Assembly (NCBI GenBank): GCA_017695115.1
Contig: JADILV010000012.1
Coordinates: forward strand, 27,742 to 91,741
Length of the DNA: 64,000 nucleotides
Origin: Candidatus Cryptobacteroides avicola
GTDB lineage: Bacteria > Bacteroidota > Bacteroidia > Bacteroidales > UBA932
Direction: 5' to 3'
Shown here piece by piece: positions 27,682 through 37,083 of this stretch; the stretch's first letter is position 1; the number at the start of each line of letters is the position of its first letter. The notes under the pieces were generated by a model, which saw nothing but the letters and a program-made list of their open reading frames with translations, had not been told where the DNA came from and did not search any database. The translations under genes were made by a program, and so were the position numbers.

Positions 27682-28764
27682 ATGGCAGAAAAGATTTTGA
27701 TGAAAGGAAACGAAGCGATTGCCATATCGGCAATCCGCAACGGAGTTGACGGGTACTTCGGCTACCCGATTACGCCCCAGTCCGAAGTGATGGAGACGCT
27801 CATGAAAGAAAAGCCGTGGGAAACCACGGGAATGGTAGTACTTCAGGCCGAGAGTGAAACTTCTTCCATAAACATGGTATATGGAGGGGCGAGCTGCGGC
27901 AAGAAAGTGATGACATCATCAAGCAGTCCTGGATTAAGCCTTATGTGCGAAGGCATCAGCTATATGGCAGGAGCCGAACTCCCATGCGTGGTCGTAGACG
28001 TCATGAGGGGAGGTCCCGGTCTCGGAACTATCCAGCCAAGCCAGAGCGACTACAACCAGATAGTCAAAGGAGGAGGACACGGCGATTACCACAATATCGT
28101 CATCGCACCGGCCTCGGCTCAGGACATGTATGATTTCATAGACTGGGGATTCGAACTGGCTTTCAAATACAGGAATCCTGTCGTAGTCCTTGCAGACGGA
28201 ATCATAGGACAGATGATGGAGAAAGTGGAACTTCACCCGATGAAGCCGCGCAGAACGGCAGAGGAAATACTCAAGGCGGCACCATGGGCTACAACCGGAA
28301 AACCAGCCTCCCGGGAAAGGAACATAATCACATCCCTGTCCCTCGATGCCGACATCCAGGAACAATTCAACAGAAAACTCAAGGACAAATACGACATCAT
28401 CGAACAGACTGAAGTAAAATTCAGCGAATACCGTACTGAAGACGCCGAATACCTTTTCGTGGCATTCGGATGCTCCTCACGTATATGCGAAGCCGTCGTA
28501 GACGAGCTGAGAGAAGAAGGAATCAAAGCGGGACTGCTGCGGCCGATTACACTTTATCCGTTCCCGACAAAGGAAATCGCCCGTCTCGGAAAGCAGGTCA
28601 AGAGCATGATGAGCATCGAGCTCAACCTCGGACAGATGGTTAAAGACGTACGTCTGGCCGTATCAGGATCCTGTCCCGTATATTTCTACGGACGGCAGGG
28701 AGGAAACATTTTCACGCCGGAAGAGATCGCCGGAGAATTCAAGAAAGCCAACGGCCTGGCATAA
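27682..28764 (+). CDS. vorB: 2-oxoacid:ferredoxin oxidoreductase alpha subunit (VorB/KorA-like)
   Basis: The 360-residue product is the pyrimidine-binding/alpha subunit of a CoA-dependent 2-oxoacid oxidoreductase. It shows GYPITPQSEVMETL, the QAESETSSINMVYGGASCG activation segment, SSSPGLSLMCEG and RGGPGLGTIQPSQSDYNQ. The gene order delta-alpha-beta-gamma is that of branched-chain (Vor) and 2-oxoglutarate (Kor) enzymes. Which oxoacid is used (3-methyl-2-oxobutanoate, 2-oxoglutarate) is not determinable from motifs, so the symbol is tentative. Confidence 0.9.
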   Translation: MAEKILMKGNEAIAISAIRNGVDGYFGYPITPQSEVMETLMKEKPWETTGMVVLQAESETSSINMVYGGASCGKKVMTSSSSPGLSLMCEGISYMAGAELPCVVVDVMRGGPGLGTIQPSQSDYNQIVKGGGHGDYHNIVIAPASAQDMYDFIDWGFELAFKYRNPVVVLADGIIGQMMEKVELHPMKPRRTAEEILKAAPWATTGKPASRERNIITSLSLDADIQEQFNRKLKDKYDIIEQTEVKFSEYRTEDAEYLFVAFGCSSRICEAVVDELREEGIKAGLLRPITLYPFPTKEIARLGKQVKSMMSIELNLGQMVKDVRLAVSGSCPVYFYGRQGGNIFTPEEIAGEFKKANGLA

Positions 28765-28801
28765 CACCTCGGGACAGTCCAACAAATAAATCCAGAACGA
28801 A

Positions 28802-29581
28802 ATGAGTATCAGCATAGAAGAAATCAAAAAGCCGGAAAACATCATATACAGGAAACCGGCTCTGCTCACAGATAACGTGATGCATTATTGCCCCGGCTGT
28901 TCCCACGGCACCGTACACAAGCTTATAGCCGAGGTGATTGAAGATATGGGCATCCAGGACCAGACCATCGGCGTATGTCCGGTAGGATGTTCCGTCTTTG
29001 CCTACAACTATATCGATATCGACTGGCAGGAAGCCGCCCATGGACGTGCACCGGCGCTGGCCACGGCAACGAAACGGCTCTGTCCGGACAAATATGTATT
29101 CACATATCAGGGAGACGGAGATCTGGCATCCATCGGAACCGCCGAAATCATACATGCCTGCGGACGTGGAGAGAACATCGTCGTGATCTTTATCAACAAC
29201 GGCATCTACGGAATGACCGGAGGACAGATGGCCCCTACCACACTCATCGGGATGAAGACGTCAACCACACCTTACGGACGCGACCCGAAGCTTAACGGTT
29301 TCCCTCTCGTGATAGCCGATATGCTGGCCCATCTTGACGGAACGGCATATATCACACGGCAGTCCGTCCATACCGCCCCTGCCGCAAGAAAGGCCAAGGC
29401 AGCTATACGCAAGGCATTCGAGTACAGCCAGAAAGGGATAGGACTGTCATTCGTGGAAATCGTATCGACATGCAACTCAGGCTGGAAGATGTCGCCTACG
29501 GATGCAAACAACTGGATGGCGGAACACATGTTCGCAAAGTATCCTATTGGGGACATCAAGGACGTACTCAATTCCAAATAA
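28802..29581 (+). CDS. vorA: 2-oxoacid:ferredoxin oxidoreductase beta subunit (thiamine pyrophosphate binding)
   Basis: The 259-residue subunit binds thiamine diphosphate: CPGCSHGT at the N-terminus (4Fe-4S ligands begin here), VCPVGCSVFAY, and the TPP motif GDGDLASIGTAEI...NNGIYGMTGGQ. With the alpha subunit it oxidatively decarboxylates a 2-oxoacid to acyl-CoA. It follows the alpha gene by 37 bases and precedes gamma by 54. Confidence 0.92.
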   Translation: MSISIEEIKKPENIIYRKPALLTDNVMHYCPGCSHGTVHKLIAEVIEDMGIQDQTIGVCPVGCSVFAYNYIDIDWQEAAHGRAPALATATKRLCPDKYVFTYQGDGDLASIGTAEIIHACGRGENIVVIFINNGIYGMTGGQMAPTTLIGMKTSTTPYGRDPKLNGFPLVIADMLAHLDGTAYITRQSVHTAPAARKAKAAIRKAFEYSQKGIGLSFVEIVSTCNSGWKMSPTDANNWMAEHMFAKYPIGDIKDVLNSK

Positions 29582-29635
29582 ACAAAATCCATCCCGGATT
29601 GCAGACATTTAACTGAATTTAAAAGATATCTGACA

Positions 29636-30172
29636 ATGAAAGAAGAAATAATAATAGCAGGATTCGGCGGACAAGGAGTACTTTCAATGGGAAAAATCCT
29701 TGCGTATTCTGCCATTATGCAGGACATGGAAGTAACCTGGATGCCTTCCTACGGGCCTGAAATGAGAGGTGGTACTGCCAATGTATGCGTCATATTGAGC
29801 GACAAGAAGATAGGTTCGCCTATCGTGACGAAGTACGACACTGTCATAGCCCTCAACCAGCAGTCCCTCGACAAGTTCGAGAAAACCGTAAAACCTGGAG
29901 GCCTGCTACTTTACGATCCCAACGGGATCACACGGGCTCCGGGACGCACGGACATCGAAATACACAAGATCGATGCTATAGAGGTGGCGGCGAAACTCGG
30001 GAATTCAAAAGTCTACAATATGGCCGTGCTCGGAGGCTTTCTGAAATTGCGGCCTATCGTGAATATGGAAAATGTGGAGAAAGGACTCGCCAAATCAATT
30101 CCCGCACGCTACGGCAACCTCATCCCGATGAACAAGGCCGCCATTGAAGAAGGCATGAAAGCCGTAGAGTGA
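29636..30172 (+). CDS. 2-oxoacid:ferredoxin oxidoreductase gamma subunit
   Basis: The 178-residue protein opens with IIIAGFGGQGVLSMGKILAY and MPSYGPEMRGGTANVCVILSD, the gamma-subunit signature, thought to take part in CoA binding. It completes the four-subunit complex and is last in the operon. A new consensus-spaced promoter begins 19 bases after its stop. Confidence 0.93.
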   Translation: MKEEIIIAGFGGQGVLSMGKILAYSAIMQDMEVTWMPSYGPEMRGGTANVCVILSDKKIGSPIVTKYDTVIALNQQSLDKFEKTVKPGGLLLYDPNGITRAPGRTDIEIHKIDAIEVAAKLGNSKVYNMAVLGGFLKLRPIVNMENVEKGLAKSIPARYGNLIPMNKAAIEEGMKAVE

Positions 30173-30190
30173 ATTTTGCCCTGCAGCGAT

Positions 30191-30221
30191 TTTGATTTGT
30201 TCAAAAAAAAACCTATCTTCG
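30191..30221 (+). promoter_or_regulatory. Promoter for coiled-coil protein and zapA
   Basis: TTTG at 30191-30194 and TATCTTCG at 30214-30221 (one mismatch) with an exact 19-base spacer. Confidence 0.65.
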
Positions 30222-30250
30222 CGCTGTAAGTTCCAAAACTGCCGAAATGC

Positions 30251-30523
30251 ATGCTCGAGAATATCAGAAAGGATATTGAACGGCTGGTAGCCGCATACGA
30301 AGCGGAAAAAGAGCTGAGAATAAATCTTGAAGAAGAACTCGGACGCTGCAGGGAGGAAATGGAAATTTACAGGAAGCAGATCGCAGAGCTAGACAGACTG
30401 ACAGATAACTTGAAACTGAAAGACGCATTCCTCGGCACTTCCGGCAATGCAGATCAGGCCAGAAGCAGGATCGAAAGGATGATTAAAGATATTGACAGGT
30501 GCATCTCATTGATGGAGAGGTAG
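30251..30523 (+). CDS. Small coiled-coil protein upstream of zapA
   Basis: A 90-residue, highly charged protein predicted to be almost entirely coiled coil (residues 5-55), with a short SRIERMIKDIDRCISLME tail. Bacteroidota often carry such a gene directly before zapA. Here the gap is 3 bases, so the products may interact during division. I do not recognise a named family; a ZapB-like role is only a guess. Confidence 0.75.
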   Translation: MLENIRKDIERLVAAYEAEKELRINLEEELGRCREEMEIYRKQIAELDRLTDNLKLKDAFLGTSGNADQARSRIERMIKDIDRCISLMER

Positions 30524-30526
30524 CAG

Positions 30527-30817
30527 ATGAAAAGAATCATAACGGTCCCGACATTAGGAGGCATCTATAAGTTCACTGCCGATTCTCCTGAAGACGAGGA
30601 GATAATACGGAAAGTAGCCAAAGCGGTAAACAGCAAGTCCGAAGGGTTGAAGAAAATGTACCCCGGAAAGACCGAAGCGGAAATAAGCCGCATGATTGCA
30701 TTGAATGAGGGGATAAAGGCCGCGCGGATGCAGAAACTGCTGGAAAGTATAGAAGATGAAGTGGGGATAATGCAGAAAGAACTGGAGAGTTATCTTGATA
30801 ATATTGTGAAAATATAG
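30527..30817 (+). CDS. zapA: Cell division protein ZapA
   Basis: A 96-residue protein with the ZapA layout: an N-terminal globular domain (MKRIITVPTLGGIYKFTADSPEDEEI is the start region, shown here only for its opening residues), then a long C-terminal helix. ZapA bundles FtsZ filaments at the Z ring. The gene precedes a structured RNA and rny. Confidence 0.85.
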   Translation: MKRIITVPTLGGIYKFTADSPEDEEIIRKVAKAVNSKSEGLKKMYPGKTEAEISRMIALNEGIKAARMQKLLESIEDEVGIMQKELESYLDNIVKI

Positions 30818-30859
30818 CCGTTAGTTACTTATTTTGCTGAAATCATCAATTTATTTTAA

Positions 30860-31059
30860 GTAACCGAGTGTACTCGAATGGCGATGACGGACCTATGTTA
30901 CCCCACACGGGGGATTCCGCTTGCGGGACGGAGGATGTCAGAACCAGTTTTTCGGAGCTCAAATCTTATTCATTTAAGATTTCCTGAAAATCAGGCTAAC
31001 GGCTTTTTAATATTAATGTTTAATCTGGCCGGTCAGCTTCATTGCTGTCCGGCCTTTTT
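30860..31059 (+). ncRNA. ssrS: Probable structured RNA between zapA and rny (6S-like / Bacteroidales-1 candidate)
   Basis: About 240 bases without a credible gene hold several short hairpins (CGAG/CTCG, CCCC/GGGG, CCGC/GCGG with TGAC/GTCA enclosing) and end in a strong terminator at 31027-31059. In many bacteria the 6S RNA gene sits next to zapA. Linking this to 6S or to the Bacteroidales-1 RNA family rests on position and on recollection, not a covariance-model search. The 5' end is not defined, as no consensus promoter was found. Confidence 0.5.
31027..31059 (+). terminator. Rho-independent terminator before rny
   Basis: GGCCGGTCAGC (31027-31037) pairs with GCTGTCCGGCC (31044-31054) with one T-T mismatch and a 6-base loop, followed by five T's. 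Confidence 0.88.
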
Positions 31060-31119
31060 ATTGTGCCGGGACAAGGATGATGAAACCCGAACTATTGTTT
31101 ATTAATTATATATAAAACC

Positions 31120-32661
31120 ATGAGTATATTATTCTATGTCCTTGCTGCATTCATAGGAGCCGCAATCGCTCTGAGCACATATATAGTTGTCCGTAAGCTC
31201 CTTCTGAACGGGCGCAAGGAAGAAATCATCCAGAAAGCCGAAATGGAAGCCGAAAAAATCAAGTCGGAAAAGATCATTCAGGCGAAAGAGAAATTCATAC
31301 AGCTCAAAAGCGAACATGAGCAGTATATCAATGAAAAAAACAGCCAGATACGTGAAATAGAAAGCAGGCTGAAACAGAAAGAGAATACTCTGAACCAGCA
31401 GAATGCAGAACTGGTCAGAAAGAACAAGGACGCTGAAGCCATCCGGGAGAACCTGAAGAACCAGATGGAAATCGTATCGAAAAAATCCGAAGAATACGAC
31501 AGGCTGCGCAGCCAGGCAATACAGCAGATAGAGAATATTGCCGGAATGACTGCAAACGAAGCGAAGAACCAGCTGATGGAAAGCATGAAAGCCGAAGCGA
31601 GAAGCCAGGCCCAATCCTATATCAATGACGCTATGGACGAGGCAAGACTTACGGCCAGCAAAGAAGCCAAGCGTATCATTATCAACACAATCCAGAGAAC
31701 TGCCACTGAAACGGCCATAGAAAACGCCGTAACGGTATTCAATATCGAGAGCGACGAGATCAAGGGCCGCATTATCGGACGCGAAGGCCGTAATATCAGA
31801 GCACTTGAAGCTGCCACTGGTGTAGAAATCGTTGTAGACGACACCCCTGAAGCGATCCTGCTTTCTGCGTTCGACCCTGTCAGGAGGGAAGTTGCCAGAC
31901 TGGCCCTGCACCAGCTCGTAATCGACGGGCGTATACACCCTGCCAGGATCGAAGAAGTAGTGGCTAAAGTACAGAAACAGCTCGAAGATGAAATCATGGA
32001 AACAGGCAAGAGGACCTGTATCGATCTGGGAATCCATGGCCTGCACATAGAACTGGTCAAGCTGATCGGCCGCATGAAATACCGCTCCTCATACGGACAG
32101 AATCTGCTCCAGCACTCCCGCGAGGTCGCAAACATCTGTGCTACAATGGCTTCCGAACTCGGTCTGAACCCTAAGATAGCAAAACGCGCCGGACTTCTCC
32201 ACGATATAGGAAAAGTATCCGACGAGGATCCGGAACTTCCTCACGCAATACTCGGAATGAAACTGGCTGAAAAATACAAGGAAAAGCCCGAAGTATGCAA
32301 TGCTATAGGAGCCCATCATGAGGAAATCGAAATGACATCCATAATTTCGCCTATAGTCATGGTCGGAGACGCAATATCCGGAGCGCGTCCTGGTGCACGC
32401 CGTGAAGTGATAGAGTCTTATATCAAGAGGCTCAAGGATATGGAGGATATCGCCCAGTCCTATCCAGGAGTTACCAAGACATACGCCATCCAGGCAGGAA
32501 GGGAGCTCAGGGTAATCGTAGGTGCAAACCAGGTAAGCGACAGTGATGCCGAAACCCTTTCCGGAGAGATAGCAAAGAAAATCCAGGAAGAGATGGTATA
32601 TCCGGGACAGGTGAAGATCACAGTGATACGCGAAACAAGATCAGTCGCATTCGCCAAATAA
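31120..32661 (+). CDS. rny: Ribonuclease Y
   Basis: RNase Y is a membrane-anchored endonuclease that starts mRNA decay. The 513-residue protein has an N-terminal membrane helix (residues 1-24), a long coiled coil (about 25-190), a KH RNA-binding domain ([21 protein letters not shown]) and an HD domain (GLLHDIGK, with later H and D ligands). Length and order match the family. Confidence 0.97.
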   Translation: MSILFYVLAAFIGAAIALSTYIVVRKLLLNGRKEEIIQKAEMEAEKIKSEKIIQAKEKFIQLKSEHEQYINEKNSQIREIESRLKQKENTLNQQNAELVRKNKDAEAIRENLKNQMEIVSKKSEEYDRLRSQAIQQIENIAGMTANEAKNQLMESMKAEARSQAQSYINDAMDEARLTASKEAKRIIINTIQRTATETAIENAVTVFNIESDEIKGRIIGREGRNIRALEAATGVEIVVDDTPEAILLSAFDPVRREVARLALHQLVIDGRIHPARIEEVVAKVQKQLEDEIMETGKRTCIDLGIHGLHIELVKLIGRMKYRSSYGQNLLQHSREVANICATMASELGLNPKIAKRAGLLHDIGKVSDEDPELPHAILGMKLAEKYKEKPEVCNAIGAHHEEIEMTSIISPIVMVGDAISGARPGARREVIESYIKRLKDMEDIAQSYPGVTKTYAIQAGRELRVIVGANQVSDSDAETLSGEIAKKIQEEMVYPGQVKITVIRETRSVAFAK

Positions 32662-32676
32662 CAATTTACAACAATC

Positions 32677-34632
32677 ATGTCCCATAACATGAAATACATT
32701 AAAAGTGTACTCGTGCTGGCTGCTGTTGCTGCCGGCACTTTACTTTACGGGCAGGGCTTCTCCATGCCCGAGAATACAGTCAGCTGGAAAGTGACCTCCG
32801 AACAGGTCAAGGACAGCCTCTATAAAATAATCTTCACGGGAAAGGTCGCAGACGGATGGCATACATACGGACTTGACAGCGACCTGTATCCGACTGCCGT
32901 CGAATTCGGGGAAAGTCAGGGATATGCACTGTCCGGCAAGCCTTATGAGATCTCACAACCGACCGACTATGAAGGGACAAAAGTCTTTTTCGGGGAAATA
33001 AAAATTGCCCAGGATATAGTCCGGAACAGCGGGGATGCCGTTACTGTCAGCGGAGAAATCACATGGATGGGATGCACCGACACCCAATGTGCCTCACCGG
33101 AATACAAAGACTTCTCCGTAAAATTGCCTCAGGCACAGAAAGCGGAAATCTCAGAAGCCGGGACCGGGAAATCCGGCAGCAGCGGATTCAGCTGGAGCCT
33201 GATCATTGAAGCCATACTGTGGGGATTCGCAGCACTGCTGACTCCTTGCGTATTCCCGATGGTACCGATGACAGTGTCTTTTTTCATGAAAGGTTCATCT
33301 TCTCCGGCTGCAGGCAGGTTCAAGGCTTCAATGTACGGACTTTTCATTGTTCTGCTGTATACCGTACCGATATCGCTGATAATATTCATCACCTGGCTTG
33401 CAGGAGGAGATGCGGTAACAGCTGACATATTCAACTGGCTGGCGACGCACTGGCTTCCGAACCTGATATTCTTCATAGTCTTCATGGTGTTTGCGGCCTC
33501 CTTCTTCGGAGCATTCGAGATAGTGCTCCCTTCTTCCATTGTAAACAAAAGCGACAGGGGTGCGGACAAAGGCGGTCTGCTCGGCGTTTTCTTCATGGCG
33601 CTTACGTTGGTACTGGTATCATTCTCCTGCACAGGACCTATCGTAGGGACAGTGCTCATCAAATCGACTGAAGGGGAATTCTGGTCACCGATGATTACCA
33701 TGCTGGCGTTTTCTCTGGCATTCGCATTGCCGTTCACCGTACTGGCACTCTTCCCGTCACTTCTGAAGAACCTGCCGAAAAGCGGAGGATGGCTCAATTC
33801 CGTAAAGGTAGTGCTCGGCTTTGTCGAAGTGGCCTTAGGGTTCAAGTTCCTGAGTGTCGCAGACCAGACCTACCATTGGGGGCTCCTGGACAGGGAGGTC
33901 TATCTGGCAATATGGATAACGGTATTCACGTTGCTGGGATTCTATCTTCTGGGGAAAATCCGGTTTGCGCATGATGACAAAGTAGAACATATATCAGTAA
34001 AACGGCTTGCTCTGGCAATAGCGGCCTTCTCCTTTGTAGTCTATATGATACCAGGTATGTTCGGTGCTCCGCTCAAGGCACTTTCAGGATACCTGCCGCC
34101 GATTACCACGCAGGATTTCGTGCTGGGCCAGAATACCGCCCCCGCACAAAACGGTTCTGCTCCTGCAGGAAGTGACCAAGGCGGGAAATCGGCCGGATAC
34201 GGACTGCATCTTCCTCTCGGACTGAGCGGATATTTCGATCTTGACGAAGGCCTTGCAGCAGCCCGGAAAGCCGGAAAACCGGTATTTGTGGATATCACAG
34301 GACATGGATGCGTAAACTGCCGTGAAATGGAATCCCGGGTATGGAGCGATCCACGTGTCCTGGAGATTCTGCAGAACGACTACATCATTGTCGCCCTGTA
34401 TACAGATGACAAGCAGAAACTTGATGAAAAGGATTGGGTGACTACAGCCAACGGTGATGTCCTGAAAGACCTGGGCAGGGTAAATTCCTACATAGCAAGG
34501 ACACGCTTCGGGGTAAATGCCCAGCCGAATTATGTATTGCTGTCACCGGAAGGAGAAATGCTCGCCCCTGTCAGAGGTTATGATCTGAGCATTCCGGGAT
34601 TTATAGAATTTTTGAAAAGCGGCCTCGAATAA
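32677..34632 (+). CDS. dsbD: Thiol:disulfide interchange protein DsbD
   Basis: DsbD carries electrons from cytoplasmic thioredoxin to periplasmic partners. The 651-residue product has all three parts: a signal peptide and N-terminal alpha domain with paired cysteines in MGCTDTQC (about residue 131), a central membrane domain of about eight helices with TPCVFPM (about 188) and FSCTGPIVG, and a C-terminal thioredoxin-like domain with CVNC (about 546). A second in-frame ATG at 32689 is an alternative start. Confidence 0.93.
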   Translation: MSHNMKYIKSVLVLAAVAAGTLLYGQGFSMPENTVSWKVTSEQVKDSLYKIIFTGKVADGWHTYGLDSDLYPTAVEFGESQGYALSGKPYEISQPTDYEGTKVFFGEIKIAQDIVRNSGDAVTVSGEITWMGCTDTQCASPEYKDFSVKLPQAQKAEISEAGTGKSGSSGFSWSLIIEAILWGFAALLTPCVFPMVPMTVSFFMKGSSSPAAGRFKASMYGLFIVLLYTVPISLIIFITWLAGGDAVTADIFNWLATHWLPNLIFFIVFMVFAASFFGAFEIVLPSSIVNKSDRGADKGGLLGVFFMALTLVLVSFSCTGPIVGTVLIKSTEGEFWSPMITMLAFSLAFALPFTVLALFPSLLKNLPKSGGWLNSVKVVLGFVEVALGFKFLSVADQTYHWGLLDREVYLAIWITVFTLLGFYLLGKIRFAHDDKVEHISVKRLALAIAAFSFVVYMIPGMFGAPLKALSGYLPPITTQDFVLGQNTAPAQNGSAPAGSDQGGKSAGYGLHLPLGLSGYFDLDEGLAAARKAGKPVFVDITGHGCVNCREMESRVWSDPRVLEILQNDYIIVALYTDDKQKLDEKDWVTTANGDVLKDLGRVNSYIARTRFGVNAQPNYVLLSPEGEMLAPVRGYDLSIPGFIEFLKSGLE

Positions 34633-34645
34633 CAAGACCGCTTTT
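34615..34645 (+). terminator. Terminator hairpin at the end of dsbD
   Basis: AAAAGCGG (34615-34622) pairs with CCGCTTTT (34638-34645); the stop codon lies in the loop and T's close the stem. Confidence 0.65.
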
Positions 34646-34676
34646 CAGAAAGACACTTAAATGTCATATAACCGGA

Positions 34677-34699
34677 GGCTGTCCTGATTCAGGGCAGTC
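34677..34699 (-). terminator. Hairpin after folD
   Basis: An imperfect 11-pair stem (34677-34687 with 34689-34699; two G-T pairs) lies immediately downstream of the folD stop on the minus strand. No long T-run follows, so termination is likely but not certain. Confidence 0.5.
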
Positions 34700-34700
34700 T

Positions 34701-35558
34701 CTATTTTTCTGTCTGCTGCTTCGCCAGGAAACATTCGATAGTATTCTCCATCAGGCAGCAGATGGTCATAGGACCGACTCCGCCCGGGACAGGTGTGATT
34801 ACCGATGCTTTCGGCTCGATGGCAGCGAAGTCGACATCACCGCAGAGCTTGCCCGTGACAGGGTCCCGGTTGACTCCGACATCTATCACTGCAGCACCTT
34901 CGGCAACCATATCGGCAGTCACAAATCTCGGCCTGCCGATAGCTACAACAAGGATTTCAGCCTGACGTGTAATGGAAGGAAGGTCAACAGTCCTACTGTG
35001 GGCAATTGTCACCGTGGCGTTCTCGTCAAGCAGGAGCTTGGCGACAGGAAGGCCCACAATGTTGCTGCGTCCGATGACTACAGCCCTTTTGCCTTTGATC
35101 TCCACACCTGCAGCCTTCAGCATCTTGATGATCCCTTTAGGAGTACACGGAAGGACACACGGCTGTTTCTGCCAGAGGGCAGCTACATTCAACGGATGGA
35201 AACCGTCCACATCCTTTGCCTTGGATATGGTCTCTATGACTTTTGTCTCGCTGATGTGGTCCGGAAGCGGGAGCTGGACGAGAATCCCGTCAACGGTATC
35301 ATCTTCGTTGAGCTGCCTGATGAGATCCAGAAGTTCAGCTTCCGATATGCCGGCAGGCTTGCGTATTGTAGTGTTCTTTATTCCTACGACCTCGGAAGCT
35401 TTCGCCTTGCCTGTCACATACGACACGCTCGCAGGGTCGTCCCCGACAAGAATGACAACCAGATGCGGTACCCTGCCGTATTTTTCAGGAAAGGTGGCCA
35501 CCTGCTGCGCCATCTCCGCCTTCAGTTTAGCTGACAGTTCTTTTCCACTTATTATCAT
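34701..35558 (-). CDS. folD: Methylenetetrahydrofolate dehydrogenase/cyclohydrolase
   Basis: Bifunctional FolD makes 10-formyl-THF, the one-carbon donor for purine synthesis. The start at 35558 gives MIISGKELSAKLKAEM; the longer frame adds seven residues. Motifs: VGDDPASVSYVTGKAKA, VDGILVQLPLPDH, GRSNIVGLPVAKLLL and PVPGGVGPMTICCLMENT. It is the last gene of the purine cluster, supplying formyl-THF for the PurH step, and is separated from purD by a folded inverted-repeat element. Confidence 0.96.
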   Translation of the reverse strand: MIISGKELSAKLKAEMAQQVATFPEKYGRVPHLVVILVGDDPASVSYVTGKAKASEVVGIKNTTIRKPAGISEAELLDLIRQLNEDDTVDGILVQLPLPDHISETKVIETISKAKDVDGFHPLNVAALWQKQPCVLPCTPKGIIKMLKAAGVEIKGKRAVVIGRSNIVGLPVAKLLLDENATVTIAHSRTVDLPSITRQAEILVVAIGRPRFVTADMVAEGAAVIDVGVNRDPVTGKLCGDVDFAAIEPKASVITPVPGGVGPMTICCLMENTIECFLAKQQTEK

Positions 35559-35603
35559 AGTATTCCTTAAAATTATCAATCTTGAAATTCCTCTTTATTC
35601 CAT

Positions 35604-35726
35604 GTATAAACTAAATAAAAAGAGGAATTTTAAGGCGTCCGAAGTTCCGGTAACCGGAGTTACCTGACGGTAATGAGGATTTCCGGAACAAGGACAACGA
35701 GAAAATTACCTTTTTATTTAGTTTAC
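35604..35726. repeat. Nested inverted-repeat element between purD and folD
   Basis: The outer arms (35604-35631 and 35702-35726) are imperfect reverse complements of about 25 bases, rich in AT. Inside are nested GTTCCGG/CCGGAAC and GGTAAC/GTTACC pairs. A second hairpin pairs 35584-35597 with the left arm. The right arm covers the purD stop codon. It could be an attenuator or terminator, or a small mobile element. Confidence 0.6.
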
Positions 35727-37072
35727 AGGACGCGCCAGCCGATATCACGGCGATAGAACAGGTTATCACACTTGATCTTCCCGACTGCTTCCAGAGCCTT
35801 GTCATGTGCAGACTTGAGTGTATCACCCGAGCCGATAACCATCAAGACACGGCCTCCGGCAGTAAGTATCTTCCCTTCTTTTTCAGCTGTTCCCATGTGG
35901 TAGATCCGCACATCCGGGTCTGACGCATCTTCAAGGCCTTCAATGACATGCCCTTTATCATAAGAGCCCGGATAGCCTTTGGAAGCCATGACAAATCCCA
36001 TGGAAGACTTGTCTTCCCACTTGATTTCAGGCATAGGACCGCCATCGGCAACAGCCGAGAATATGTCATAGATATCGGATTCCAAAAGAGGCAGCACCAC
36101 TTCTGTTTCAGGGTCTCCGAAACGGCAGTTGAATTCAATGACCTTGATGCCGGAAGGGGTCTTCATCAGGCCTCCGTAAAGAACGCCTTTGAAAGGACGG
36201 CCTTCCTTGACCATTGCAGAAGCTACCGGTTTCATGATGTGCTCCATAGCATATTCCTTGTCTTCATCGGAGATGAACGGGAGCGGAGAATACGCCCCCA
36301 TTCCACCGGTATTCGGGCCCTTGTCCCCTTCGTATGCCCTCTTGTGATCCTGGGAAAGTGCCATAGGATAGACATTCCCGCCATCTACGAAGCACATGAA
36401 CGAGAATTCGGGGCCGGTAAGGAATTCCTCCACCACGACCTTGCCTTTGCCGAACTTGTCATCGAGAAGCATATCCTTGAGTGTATGCTCAGCCTCATCG
36501 AAAGTCTCGGGAATCACTACCCCTTTCCCGGCGGCAAGCCCGTCATATTTCAAAACGACAGGGAATGAGCCGTTCCGGACATATTCCAGAGCGGCATCGT
36601 AGTCTTCAAATGTGCGGTATGCGGCAGTCGGGACATTGTATTTGGCCATCAGCTGTTTGGCGAAATCCTTGCTGGATTCGATGACGGCCGCAGCTTTGGA
36701 CGGGCCGAAGATACGCAGCCCGGCGGCAGTGAACACGTCCACAATCCCGGCGGCAAGCGCCACCTCCGGTCCTACGACCGTAAGGTCCACTCCCTTTTCA
36801 CGGGCAAAGTCTCTCAACTGTTCGACCTGTGTCTCTTTGAGCGGGACACACTCCGCCTGGGCGGCAATCCCGGCATTGCCCGGAGCGCAGTATATCTTGC
36901 CTACCTGCGGCGAACGGGAAAGCGCGTCCACTATCGCGTGACAGCGACCGCCTCCGCCGACCACCAGGACTACAGCCTCTTTCGGATGCTCCATTTCGAC
37001 TCCTTTCACGATTTTGGTATAGACTGCAGCATGGCCGTCAGGTCCTGGCTGCAGATGGTTTATTATTTCCAT
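35723..37072 (-). CDS. purD: Phosphoribosylamine--glycine ligase (GAR synthetase)
   Basis: PurD joins glycine to phosphoribosylamine using ATP. The ATP-grasp protein shows GPEVALAAGIVD, FGPSKAAA, VVLKYDGLAAGKGV, GPEFSFMCFVDG, GPNTGGMGAYSP and EFNCRFGDPE. The first loop reads GGGGRCHA, where most relatives have GSGGREHA. The start at 37072 lies 11 bases after purH, but an internal ATG at 36994 gives the more usual family N-terminus, so the first 26 residues are uncertain. Confidence 0.94.
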   Translation of the reverse strand: MEIINHLQPGPDGHAAVYTKIVKGVEMEHPKEAVVLVVGGGGRCHAIVDALSRSPQVGKIYCAPGNAGIAAQAECVPLKETQVEQLRDFAREKGVDLTVVGPEVALAAGIVDVFTAAGLRIFGPSKAAAVIESSKDFAKQLMAKYNVPTAAYRTFEDYDAALEYVRNGSFPVVLKYDGLAAGKGVVIPETFDEAEHTLKDMLLDDKFGKGKVVVEEFLTGPEFSFMCFVDGGNVYPMALSQDHKRAYEGDKGPNTGGMGAYSPLPFISDEDKEYAMEHIMKPVASAMVKEGRPFKGVLYGGLMKTPSGIKVIEFNCRFGDPETEVVLPLLESDIYDIFSAVADGGPMPEIKWEDKSSMGFVMASKGYPGSYDKGHVIEGLEDASDPDVRIYHMGTAEKEGKILTAGGRVLMVIGSGDTLKSAHDKALEAVGKIKCDNLFYRRDIGWRVL

Positions 37073-37083
37073 TGTAAATTCCT

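Noticed and set aside
30878..31105. 75-codon ORF between zapA and rny
   Set aside because: It covers the hairpins and terminator of the probable structured RNA and its sequence has no coding character.
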